Assembly: GCF_001542905.1 (NCBI RefSeq)
Contig: NZ_LOAJ01000001.1
Coordinates: 2,728,001 to 2,792,000 of the forward strand
DNA from: Halorubrum aethiopicum
GTDB taxonomy: Archaea > Halobacteriota > Halobacteria > Halobacteriales > Haloferacaceae
Length of the DNA stretch: 64,000 bases
Direction: 5' to 3'
In this document: positions 27,188 through 34,534 of the stretch, piece by piece
Numbering within the stretch: position 1 is the stretch's first letter
How the letters are laid out: every line of letters starts with the position of its first letter
Position numbers and translations under genes: made by a program
Notes under the pieces: model-generated
The model's database searches: none
What the model was told of the DNA's origin: nothing
The model's input: only the letters and a program-made list of their open reading frames with translations

Positions 27188-27208
27188 CCTGTCTCCAACA
27201 TGGACAGG
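27188..27208. promoter_or_regulatory. Inverted repeat overlapping the sod transcription start
   Basis: CCTGTC and GACAGG are perfect six-base arms separated by nine bases. On the minus strand a TATA-like CTTTAACA (27214-27221) lies 37-44 bases before the sod ATG, so transcription should start near 27188. The inverted repeat covers that point and is well placed for a repressor, for instance a metal-dependent one. Confidence 0.45.
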
Positions 27209-27360
27209 AAACCTGTTAAAGATAATGCGGCACCTGATACCACACGTCACCGGACGCGAGTGTTACCGGACATCGACGAACGAGAGCGCTGCGCTCGCGG
27301 TTCAGGCCGAAAGGGAGGATCCCGCGGACGACCGCGGATCGACCAGTCCACCCGATGAAT

Positions 27361-27378
27361 GTAACTACTATCAGTTAC
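27361..27378. promoter_or_regulatory. Inverted repeat in the sod-tRNA gap
   Basis: GTAACT-ACTATC-AGTTAC is a perfect 6+6+6 inverted repeat in a locally AT-richer patch. No start codon of a plausible gene lies nearby on either strand, so its role is unclear. The rest of the 27209-27424 gap holds nothing recognisable. Confidence 0.3.
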
Positions 27379-27424
27379 CTTCATTTTCGGAAACGACAGA
27401 CAGCAAGACCCCGCCGCACTCGGA

Positions 27425-27508
27425 CGGTGGGACTGGGATTCGAACCCAGGAAGCCGTGAGGCTACCGGTTTTCAAGACCGGCGCAATGGGCCACTCTGCC
27501 ATCCCACC
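27425..27508 (-). tRNA. tRNA-Ser (anticodon TGA)
   Basis: The minus strand folds into a class II tRNA. The acceptor stem pairs GGTGGGA with TCCCACC, with discriminator G. The anticodon stem is CCGGT/ACCGG around loop CTTGAAA (anticodon TGA), followed by a long variable arm (AGCCTCACGGCTT region). The T stem is CTGGG/CCCAG around TTCGAAT. It reads UCA and related serine codons. CCA is not encoded and no intron is visible. Confidence 0.95.
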
Positions 27509-27572
27509 CCGATTTCACGTGTCGTGACCCCCCGACTAAGGGGTGTCGGTGTCGGGCGGTTCCGCCGACCGG

Positions 27573-28031
27573 TCACCGGAAGAGCCGGAACGACCCCTGT
27601 CCGACGACGACCTCCGAGGAGCCGTTCTCGGTCGTGCTCGTCACCGACATCTCGCTGACGCCGATGGAGCCGCCGGAGCGAACGACCGTCGCCTCCGCCT
27701 CGAGGTCGCCGTTCGCGGGCCGGAGGTAGTTCGTGTTGAGGTTCACTGTCGCCACGTCGCCCGAGAGCGGGTCCTCGAAGGCGGTCCGCTGGGCGAGCCC
27801 GCCCGCCGTGTCGATGAGCGTCGCCGCGACGCCGCCGTGGATCGTCCGGCCGTCCGCGTTCGTCAGCTTCCGGTCGAACGGGATCGACAGCACCATCCGC
27901 CCGCGCTCGACCACGTCGACCGACGTGTTGAGCCACGAGAGGTAGCCGTGCTCCTCCTCGATCCGGCGTTCGATGAGCGACACCGCCTCCGCGGGAAGCG
28001 GATCCATCTCCGAGACCTCTCCCTCGTCCAT
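27573..28031 (-). CDS. PaaI-type hotdog-fold thioesterase
   Basis: The 152-residue protein has the PaaI/4HBT hotdog core. GRTIHGGVAATLIDTAGGLA is the central helix motif with the usual HGG and an Asp positioned for catalysis. Strands ATVNLNTNYLRPA and LEAEATVVRSGGSIGVSEMS follow. Such enzymes hydrolyse acyl- or aryl-CoA esters. The substrate is unknown and no CoA pathway genes adjoin. The 28032-28257 gap upstream contains no supportable gene. Confidence 0.85.
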   Translation of the reverse strand: MDEGEVSEMDPLPAEAVSLIERRIEEEHGYLSWLNTSVDVVERGRMVLSIPFDRKLTNADGRTIHGGVAATLIDTAGGLAQRTAFEDPLSGDVATVNLNTNYLRPANGDLEAEATVVRSGGSIGVSEMSVTSTTENGSSEVVVGQGSFRLFR

Positions 28032-28257
28032 ACCCCGGGATCGCCGCCGACCCGTTTGTATCCAGGGGATCCGCCCGAGCGACCCGGCGGTTCATACCCG
28101 ATCCCGCGGCAGACCCTCCGTGAGTTGACGAACCGCCCGCGGCGGCCGAGGCGGGAGCCCGGCGCACCGCCGCGGAGCACGACCGCGAGCGCCGGCTGTT
28201 CGCCCGATGATCTCCTCGCGAGTGGACGCTCCACCTCGTCGGCCGACGGTCGAGGGC

Positions 28258-29151
28258 TCACCCGACGCCGAGCCGGATCGGGTCGTCGCTCGGCACGACG
28301 TCGACGGAGACGCGGTCGCCGACCGCGAACTCGTGGTCCGGACAGACCACCTTCGCGCCGTAGTCGCGGTCGCGGGCCGCGAACAGCGACAGCCCGGTGA
28401 CGCGGTCCCCGTTCGCGGTCACGTCGATCGGGTTCCACTCGATCCCGCGGTCGCCGGCAACTCCGACCCGCGTTCCCCACAGCGAGACGGCCCGGCCGGC
28501 GTCGACGGCGGCGAACGCGCCGCCGCCCGCGTAGTGGGCCAGCCCGCCGTCCAGCGGAACGCCGCCGTCGCTCGCGATCGCCGCGAACCGCTCGCCCGGG
28601 TCGGGGTGCGTCGGCGCGTCCAGAACGACGTGACTCGGCCCGCGAGCGACGACGGTTCCGGTACCGTTCCAGGAAACGGCCGCGACGCTCGCGTCCACGT
28701 CGACCGGGAGCGACCCGCTCGCGCGACGCGCGTCCGTCCCCGGCGTGCGGAACCCGAGATGAACGTGGTCGTCGACCCACCGGCCGAAGAAGCCGGAGCG
28801 CGTCATCGGTCCGAGGGAGTCGCCGACCTCCACCCGATCGCCCGGCTCCACGCTCGGGGCCACGTGAAGGACGCGCGCGACAGTGCCCGGTTCCGTTCCG
28901 GTCCGCCGACACCACTCCTCGCCGAGTTCGACGACGATCAGGTGGTCCTCCGAGGCGGCGTACGATCGGTCCGGACAGCCGACGGTGTGCGTCTCCCGGA
29001 CGACGCCGGAGACGGGCGAGACGCCGTCCCCGCCGGACGGATAGAGGTCGATCGCGCGCGCCGCGTCGTGTGCGGGATACGGGGAGTTGAACCGCGAGAA
29101 TCGACGGTATCGAGAGAGGATTTCGGCCGGGATCCGAACCGTCGCGGTCAC
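28258..29151 (-). CDS. M23/LytM-like domain protein coupled to a sensor kinase
   Basis: The 297-residue protein starts at GTG 29151, which overlaps the stop of the upstream kinase as GTGA. It resembles the M23 (LytM) fold: YPAHDAARAIDLYP is in the place of the first zinc motif, HLIVVELGEEW and VEPGDRVEVGDSLG form the barrel turn, and DDHVHLGFR takes the place of HxHxE/F. The first zinc motif is altered and there is no signal peptide, so catalysis on a cell wall (absent in haloarchaea) is unlikely. A structural or regulatory role beside the kinase is inferred. The C-terminal half is a second beta-rich region with no family I recognise. Confidence 0.65.
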   Translation of the reverse strand: MTATVRIPAEILSRYRRFSRFNSPYPAHDAARAIDLYPSGGDGVSPVSGVVRETHTVGCPDRSYAASEDHLIVVELGEEWCRRTGTEPGTVARVLHVAPSVEPGDRVEVGDSLGPMTRSGFFGRWVDDHVHLGFRTPGTDARRASGSLPVDVDASVAAVSWNGTGTVVARGPSHVVLDAPTHPDPGERFAAIASDGGVPLDGGLAHYAGGGAFAAVDAGRAVSLWGTRVGVAGDRGIEWNPIDVTANGDRVTGLSLFAARDRDYGAKVVCPDHEFAVGDRVSVDVVPSDDPIRLGVG

Positions 29152-30827
29152 TCGGAGACGACCTCGATCCCGGATATCTCGAAGCACGCGCCGGCGGCCG
29201 CCTCGTCGACGACCCGGACGGACCAGCCGTGTGCGTCGGCGATGTCGCCGACGATCGCGAGCCCGAGGCCCGTGCCGTCGGCGAGCGAGACCCCTCGCTC
29301 GAAGACGCGGTCCCGTTCCTCCGGCGGGATCCCCGGCCCGTCGTCGGCGATCCGGAGGGCGACGCCGTCGTCGGTCCGTTCCGTCCGAACGCGAACGGTC
29401 ACGTTCTCGCCGGCGTGCTCCACGGCGTTGCGGAACAGGTTGCCGACGAGCTGTCGGAGCCGGTCGCCGTCGGCTCTCACCGTCTCGTCCGCGCCCTCGA
29501 CCACCAGGGTCGCCGACCCGGTCTCGAGGCGCGACCAGACGGTACGGACCGCCGCCTCGATCGAGACCGGCTCGACGGCGTCGACCGCCTTCCCCGCGGT
29601 CGCGAGCGAGAGGAGCCCCTCGATCAGGTCGTCCATCCGTTCGTGGGCGTCCGCGGCCCGCTCCAACGCGTCGTCACGGTCGCCGTCGGCGTGTCTCGCC
29701 AGCTCGACGGCCGCGCTCGCGGCGGCCAGGGGGTTCCGGAGGTCGTGGCTGACGACGCCCGCGAAGTCCTCCAGGCGCTCGTTCTGTCGCTCGAGCTGCC
29801 TCTCTCGGCGCTCGAGCGCCGACTGTCGGCGCTCCCGCGCGGTCACGTCCCGGAGGAGGAAGACGTGGCCGCGGTCCGTCCCCCGAGGGTCGGTGATCGG
29901 GTCCTCCTGGATGTCGAACTGGCGACCGTCGATGGTGATCGGGTGTTCGTCGCCCGACTCCAGACCGGGAAACGCCGTCGACAGCGACTCACCGACCGCG
30001 TCGTCGGGGAGGATCCGCTCCGCGGCGGGGTTGAGATCGCGGATCCGCCCGTCGGAGCCGGCCACGATCACGGGGTCCTGCATGACCTCGACCGCCGTGT
30101 CCCGCGCGACGACCGCGGCGTCGAGGGTGCCGAGCCAGAACACCACGCCGTACAGGAACACCCCGTGGACGACGAACGCCGCCGGGGTCCAGTCGACCGT
30201 CGGGTAGCTCCCGAAGTCGACGACGGTCGCGACCCCGGCGAGAAGCGGGAACAACGTTCCGAGGAGGGCGACGAACGTCTGGAGCCGGTAGCGGTTCCCG
30301 GTTCGACGGTAGAGGTCGACGATCACGAGGATCCCCGCGACGTACAGTCCGTACGCGTACAGGAGGAAGGCGATCCCCGCCGGGCCGAGCCCGGTCTCCA
30401 CGAGCGTGAACGGTCCCTCGACCACCGGCTCGAAGGCGCGTCGCGCCAGCCCGTGCGTCCCGCTCGACCACGCCAGGAGGACCCAGAGGAACGACGGCGT
30501 CGAGAGCGCGACGAGCCGTCGCTCCGTCCGCCACTCGTCGCGGCCGGCGTACGCGAACGCGAACGCGACCCAGAGGACGGGCATCGCGGCGAGGAACGGC
30601 GTCGCGGCTTGGAGCGCTCCGATCATCACCAGAGGGTTCGGGCTCGCGATCCTGACGGCGTACAGGACCGCGACGACGCCGGCACACCCCAGGTAGAGCG
30701 AGACCTCGAGTCCCCCCGCCTCCTCGCGCTCCGTCCACGCGACGCGACCGAGCAGGATCCCGACGGCTCCGGCGAGCAGACAGGCGAGGAGGTACGCCTG
30801 GACCGGCAGCGCGGACGGGTCGCTCAT
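29148..30827 (-). CDS. Membrane sensor histidine kinase with N-terminal 7TM region and PAS domain
   Basis: The 559-residue protein begins MSDPSALPVQAYLLACLLAG. It carries about seven transmembrane helices in residues 8-235, matching the histidine-kinase 7TM sensory region. One PAS domain follows (VMQDPVIVAGSDGRIRDLNPA), then a coiled region, H box FAGVVSHDLRNPLAAA, N box QLVGNLFRNAVEHA, G1 ADDGPGIP and G2 GTGLGLAIV. It should sense a membrane or extracellular cue and phosphorylate an unlinked regulator. It is translationally coupled to the M23-like gene downstream, which suggests a joint task. Confidence 0.9.
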   Translation of the reverse strand: MSDPSALPVQAYLLACLLAGAVGILLGRVAWTEREEAGGLEVSLYLGCAGVVAVLYAVRIASPNPLVMIGALQAATPFLAAMPVLWVAFAFAYAGRDEWRTERRLVALSTPSFLWVLLAWSSGTHGLARRAFEPVVEGPFTLVETGLGPAGIAFLLYAYGLYVAGILVIVDLYRRTGNRYRLQTFVALLGTLFPLLAGVATVVDFGSYPTVDWTPAAFVVHGVFLYGVVFWLGTLDAAVVARDTAVEVMQDPVIVAGSDGRIRDLNPAAERILPDDAVGESLSTAFPGLESGDEHPITIDGRQFDIQEDPITDPRGTDRGHVFLLRDVTARERRQSALERRERQLERQNERLEDFAGVVSHDLRNPLAAASAAVELARHADGDRDDALERAADAHERMDDLIEGLLSLATAGKAVDAVEPVSIEAAVRTVWSRLETGSATLVVEGADETVRADGDRLRQLVGNLFRNAVEHAGENVTVRVRTERTDDGVALRIADDGPGIPPEERDRVFERGVSLADGTGLGLAIVGDIADAHGWSVRVVDEAAAGACFEISGIEVVSE

Positions 30828-30931
30828 CGATACCGGAACGAACCGCAGGACCGGCAAAACCTTTGCGCCATTCCCCGCAGCGACCGTCTCCGGACGCAAG
30901 GGGTTTGACCGCTCGCCCCCTCGCGGGAGCC

Positions 30932-31684
30932 ATGCGGGTGCTTCGCGGACGGGGGAGGACCGTCCGGGCCGACCGCGAGCACACGGCTCGACTCCTCGCG
31001 GACGCGGCCGACGGCCGTCCCGGCGTGCGTGTCTGGACGCCTCCCAGGCAGGTCGCGTTCGGTCGGCGCGACGCGCGGGAGTCGGGATACGACCGGGCTC
31101 GCCGGGCCGCCGAAGCGGCCGGGTTCACCCCGTACGAGCGCGACGTAGGGGGGCGGGCGGCAGCGTACACGGGAGGGACCCTCGCGTTCGCGTTCTCGGT
31201 CGCGCTCGACGGGGACCGCGGGCGCATCGACGAGCGGTACGCGACGGTCGCCCGCGCGGTGCGATCGGCGCTCGAGGGCGTCGGGGCGGCCGTCTCGACG
31301 GGCGAGCCGCACCGGTCGTTCTGCCCGGGCGACCACTCCCTGCGCGTCGGCGACGGCGGGAGGTCGGAGGGTGGAAAGTCGGAAGGCGGAAAGTCGGAGG
31401 GCGGGAAGCTGGCGGGGATCGCCCAGCGGGTCCGCACCGACGCGGCGCTCGTCGCGGGCTGTCTCGTGGTCTCGCGAGCCGACGCGACCGCGCTGGCGAC
31501 CGTCCTCGAACCGGTGTACGACGCCCTCGGCGTTCCGTTCGACCCGGAGTCGGTCGGCAGCGTCGCGGAGGCCGGAGGGCCGAGCGACGCCGAACGAGTC
31601 GCGCGGGCCGTCGAGGGGGCGCTGATCGACCGAACGGACGCCGGTCTTCCGCAGGTCGATCGGGTCGGCCCGGAGCCCTGGTGA
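30932..31684 (+). CDS. Lipoate-protein ligase family protein
   Basis: The 250-residue protein belongs to the LplA/BPL fold. VRVWTPPRQVAFGRRDARES is the start of the ligand pocket, FTPYERDVGGRAAAYTGGTL follows, and KLAGIAQRVR supplies the lysine that contacts the acyl adenylate. It is predicted to attach or transfer lipoate or octanoate. Between the GDHSLRVG strand and that lysine the protein carries three tandem S/R-E-G-G-K-type units encoded by 15-base repeats. It is divergent from the sensor kinase gene. The start at 30932 (MRVLRGRG) is favoured because the upstream extension is non-acidic. Confidence 0.75.
   Translation: MRVLRGRGRTVRADREHTARLLADAADGRPGVRVWTPPRQVAFGRRDARESGYDRARRAAEAAGFTPYERDVGGRAAAYTGGTLAFAFSVALDGDRGRIDERYATVARAVRSALEGVGAAVSTGEPHRSFCPGDHSLRVGDGGRSEGGKSEGGKSEGGKLAGIAQRVRTDAALVAGCLVVSRADATALATVLEPVYDALGVPFDPESVGSVAEAGGPSDAERVARAVEGALIDRTDAGLPQVDRVGPEPW
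31361..31405 (+). repeat. Three 15-base tandem repeats inside the lipoate-ligase gene
   Basis: Units at 31361-31375, 31376-31390 and 31391-31405 share the pattern ARGTCGGAGGGNGGA and encode SEGGK-like pentapeptides. They expand the loop just before the catalytic lysine region and stay in frame. Confidence 0.85.
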
Positions 31685-31784
31685 GCCGAAACGGCCCGCG
31701 ACCGCGGCGAGACGACGGTTCCCCGTGCTCCGGGCGTGTCGGGCTTTCGACGTGCTTTTTATTCGCGGGCGTCTCGGTCCGCGC

Positions 31785-32171
31785 ATGGCCGAATTCAAAG
31801 TCGTCGTCGCCGACCCCGAGACCGGCGAGACGTTCCAGCGAGAGGTCGACGGACAGGACGCGAACCGATTCCTCGGTCGAGACGTGGGCGACGAGATCGG
31901 CGGCGACGCCGTCGGACTCCCGGACCACACCGTCGAGATCACCGGCGGCTCGGACGAGACGGGCCGGCCGATGCGCGAGGACGTCTCCGGAACCCGCCTG
32001 AAGGAACTGCTGTTGGAGGGCGGCGTCGGGTTCAAGCCGTCCCGCGAGGGCGAGCGCAAGCGGATCACCGTCCGCGGTCGCGAGATCGCCGACGACGTGG
32101 CCCAGATCAACGTCTCCGTCGTCGACGGCGAGGGCGACGTCGCCGCCGCGTTCGAGGACGACGACGAGTAA
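31785..32171 (+). CDS. rps6e: Ribosomal protein S6e
   Basis: The 128-residue protein begins MAEFKVVVADPETGETFQRE and shows the eS6 signatures NRFLGRDVGDEIGGDAVGLP and SGTRLKELLLEGGVGFKPSR, then GERKRITVRGREIADDVAQI. It is a small-subunit ribosomal protein. A TATA box TTTTTATT at 31755-31762 lies 23-30 bases upstream, so the transcript is probably leaderless. The neighbouring gene at 32181 follows after nine bases and is likely co-transcribed. Confidence 0.95.
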   Translation: MAEFKVVVADPETGETFQREVDGQDANRFLGRDVGDEIGGDAVGLPDHTVEITGGSDETGRPMREDVSGTRLKELLLEGGVGFKPSREGERKRITVRGREIADDVAQINVSVVDGEGDVAAAFEDDDE

Positions 32172-32180
32172 TCCCCCTTC

Positions 32181-32648
32181 ATGCCCCGCGTTCCCTCCGA
32201 CGACGGGAGCGTCGCGTCCGTCCGCGTGACGCTCGCCCGCAGCGGCGGCACCCGGCGTCCCTGCGTCCGGATCCCCGACGACGCCGACCTGTCAGGTCGC
32301 GTCGAGTCCGGCTCCTGTACGTCGCTCGGGCTCGCTGACGGGGACCTAGTCCGGGTCGTCATCGACCGCGAGGAGTACCACGCGCGGGTCCTCGCGGACG
32401 CGACGGGACGACTGATCCGCGGCGCGTACGACAACCGCCGCCTCGCGCGCGATCCCGGCGCGGGCGAGAACCGGCTCTCCGCGTGGCTCGACGCCAACGA
32501 CCGCGAACCGGGCGAGAGCGTCGTCCTCGACGTCGTGGTTCCCGGCGAGCTGTACGGGCTTCGGATCCCCGGCGAGCGCGCGGTGTACGACGCGAACCGC
32601 GGTCCCCGCTCCTCGCTTTCGGACATCGCGCGCGATCTGGACGGCTGA
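32181..32648 (+). CDS. Conserved haloarchaeal protein, DUF7112-like
   Basis: The 155-residue protein reads MPRVPSDDGSVASVRVTLAR, has a single cysteine pair (PCVRIPDD ... SGSCTSLGL) and beta-strand segments such as GDLVRVVIDREEYHARVLAD and SVVLDVVVPGELYGLRIPGE. It resembles a haloarchaeal family of unknown function that I recall as DUF7112. It follows rps6e at nine bases and is probably in the same operon, which hints at a translation-related or simply housekeeping role. Confidence in the family name is low. Confidence 0.6.
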   Translation: MPRVPSDDGSVASVRVTLARSGGTRRPCVRIPDDADLSGRVESGSCTSLGLADGDLVRVVIDREEYHARVLADATGRLIRGAYDNRRLARDPGAGENRLSAWLDANDREPGESVVLDVVVPGELYGLRIPGERAVYDANRGPRSSLSDIARDLDG

Positions 32649-32759
32649 GACGCGATCGCCGGGGACGCGACCGGTCGTGCGACGACCGACACGCGACCTC
32701 GCGGTCCCGACCGGCGACGGGCCGGATCCCTTATTCTCTCGCGCCCCCGATCCCCGCGC

Positions 32760-33845
32760 ATGAAGGAGGTCGACGCGGATCTGACGGCGCTCGACCGGGC
32801 GATCATCAACGCGTTTCAGGGGGGATTCCCCGTGACCGCGCGCCCGTTCGAGCCCGCCGCGGCCGCGCTTCGCGACCACGGACTGGCGGTCACCGGCCCC
32901 GAGCTCTGCGAGCGCGTCCGGGAGCTCGACGAGTCGGGCGTGCTCTCGCGGTTCGGCGCGCTCGTCAACGCCGAGGAGATCGGCGGCGCGGCCTCGCTCG
33001 TCGCGATGCACGCGCCCGAGGACCGGTACGAGGAGGTCGCGGAGACGGTCAACGACTTCACCGCGGTCGCGCACAACTACGAGCGGGAGCACCCCCACCT
33101 CAACATGTGGTTCGTCGTGAGCGTCGCCGACCATCCCGACCCCGACAAGGACGGGAGCGACCGGGTCGAGGAGGTGCTCGCGGAGATCGAGGCGGCCACC
33201 GGCCAGGAGACGTACAACCTCCCCAAGCTGCGGGAGTTCCACGTCGGCGCGAAGTTCCTCGTCGACGGGCCGGTCGCCGACGGCGACGTGGACCTCTCGG
33301 GGCTGGCCCCCGACGTCGAGCCGTCCGGTCGCTCGACGCTCTCGCCCGACGAGCGGGACCTCGTCGTCGAGATCCAGGGCGGGCTGCCGGTGACGGAGAC
33401 GCCGTACGCGGACGTGGCGGCCGCGCTCAACGCCGACGTCGACTGGGTGGTGGAGACGATAGAGCGGTTCCGGCTCGAGGGGAAGGTGCGGCGGGTCGGC
33501 GTCATCCCCAACCACTACGCGCTCGGGTACACGGAGAACGGGATGACCGTCTGGGACGTGCCCGAGGAGGTCTTAGCGGAGGTCGGCCCCGCGGTCGCGG
33601 AGCTGGACTTCGTCACCCACTGCTACCAGCGTCCCCGGCACGCGGGCGTCTGGGAGTACAACTTCTTCGCGATGACGCACGGCCGGACGGAGGCCGAGAG
33701 CGAACGCCGCGTGGCGGAGGTAAAGGAGACGATGGCCGACTACTGGGACGTCGGCCCCGACGACTGGGACACGCTGTTCTCGACCCGGATCTTGAAGAAG
33801 ACCGGGATCCGGATCGAGGAGCGCGCCGACAGCAACACGGCCTGA
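32760..33845 (+). CDS. ahbAB: Siroheme decarboxylase, fused AhbA-AhbB (Lrp/AsnC fold)
   Basis: The 361-residue protein contains two Lrp/AsnC-like halves. The first begins LTALDRAIINAFQGGFPVTA and the second LSPDERDLVVEIQGGLPVTE (about residue 195), each with a helix-turn-helix-like segment followed by a ferredoxin-like sensor domain. This is the architecture of AhbA and AhbB, which together decarboxylate siroheme to didecarboxysiroheme in the archaeal/sulfate-reducer haem pathway; they are usually separate subunits. HCYQRP and HNYEREHPHLNMW are the conserved substrate-pocket segments. A TATA-like CCTTATTC about 24-31 bases upstream suggests a leaderless operon start, with the Met8-like gene and hemA following. 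Confidence 0.88.
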   Translation: MKEVDADLTALDRAIINAFQGGFPVTARPFEPAAAALRDHGLAVTGPELCERVRELDESGVLSRFGALVNAEEIGGAASLVAMHAPEDRYEEVAETVNDFTAVAHNYEREHPHLNMWFVVSVADHPDPDKDGSDRVEEVLAEIEAATGQETYNLPKLREFHVGAKFLVDGPVADGDVDLSGLAPDVEPSGRSTLSPDERDLVVEIQGGLPVTETPYADVAAALNADVDWVVETIERFRLEGKVRRVGVIPNHYALGYTENGMTVWDVPEEVLAEVGPAVAELDFVTHCYQRPRHAGVWEYNFFAMTHGRTEAESERRVAEVKETMADYWDVGPDDWDTLFSTRILKKTGIRIEERADSNTA

Positions 33846-33871
33846 TACGCCGTGGCGACGACTCTCACACC

Positions 33872-34534
33872 ATGATACCGCTGTACCACGACCTCTCCGG
33901 GGAGACGGTCCTCGTCGTCGGCGGCGGCGCGGTCGGCCGGCGGAAGGCCCTGAACTTCGCCGGGGAGGGGCGCGTCGTCGTCGTCAGTCCGGCGTTCGAC
34001 GACCGGCTGGTCGAGGCGGCTACCGAGGGCGACTCCCCGATCGACCTGGTCCGGGCGGCCCCCGACGCCGACTCGGTGCCGGAGTGGATCGACCGCGTCG
34101 CCCCCGCGCTCGTGGTCGCCGCGACCGACGACCGGGCGGTGAACGCGGCGGCGGAGGCGGCGGCGCTCGACGCGGGTCGCCTCGTCAACCGCACGGACGT
34201 CTCCGGCGGTCGCGATCCGGGGAGCGTCGTCGTCCCGGCGACCGTCGCGGACGGGCCGGTCCGGGTGGCGGTCTCCACGGGCGGGCGAAGCCCCGCGCTC
34301 TCGAAGGCGCTCCGCGAGCGGATCGGCTCGGAGATCGAGGGGGCGGGCGCGATGGCCGAACTCTCCGGAGAGCTACGCGAGGAGCTCTCGGCGGCGGGCG
34401 TCGACCCCGAAACGCGCCGGGAGGCGATCCGTCGCGTCGTGCGATCCGAGGGGGTTTGGAAGGGTTTACAAAAGGGGAGATCCAAGGCTCGGACCGAGGC
34501 AGACAACGTGATCGAGGAGGTCGTCGACCGATGA
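33872..34534 (+). CDS. Precorrin-2 dehydrogenase / siroheme synthase N-domain (Met8-like)
   Basis: The 220-residue protein has the Met8/CysG N-domain: NAD-binding ETVLVVGGGAVGRRKALNFA, then ALVVAATDDRAVNAAAE and LVNRTDVSGGRDPGSVVVPA. The C-terminal region follows from VAVSTGGRSPALSKALRERI. It oxidises precorrin-2 to sirohydrochlorin and may insert iron. Its stop overlaps the hemA start (ATGA), so the two are translationally coupled, and ahbAB lies just upstream. This places the gene in siroheme-dependent haem synthesis. Confidence 0.9.
   Translation: MIPLYHDLSGETVLVVGGGAVGRRKALNFAGEGRVVVVSPAFDDRLVEAATEGDSPIDLVRAAPDADSVPEWIDRVAPALVVAATDDRAVNAAAEAAALDAGRLVNRTDVSGGRDPGSVVVPATVADGPVRVAVSTGGRSPALSKALRERIGSEIEGAGAMAELSGELREELSAAGVDPETRREAIRRVVRSEGVWKGLQKGRSKARTEADNVIEEVVDR

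Noticed and set aside
27361-27378. Inverted repeat as a transcription terminator for sod or tRNA-Ser
   Set aside because: It lies upstream of the sod start and beyond the 3' end of tRNA-Ser without a T tract, so terminator function is not supported.
27180-27527. 115-codon plus-strand frame crossing tRNA-Ser
   Set aside because: It runs through the tRNA and the sod control region and has no acidic or domain character.
28120-28207. Short frame ending in RERRLFAR before 28208
   Set aside because: It has no start codon, being preceded by a stop, and is too short to support; a gene remnant cannot be excluded.
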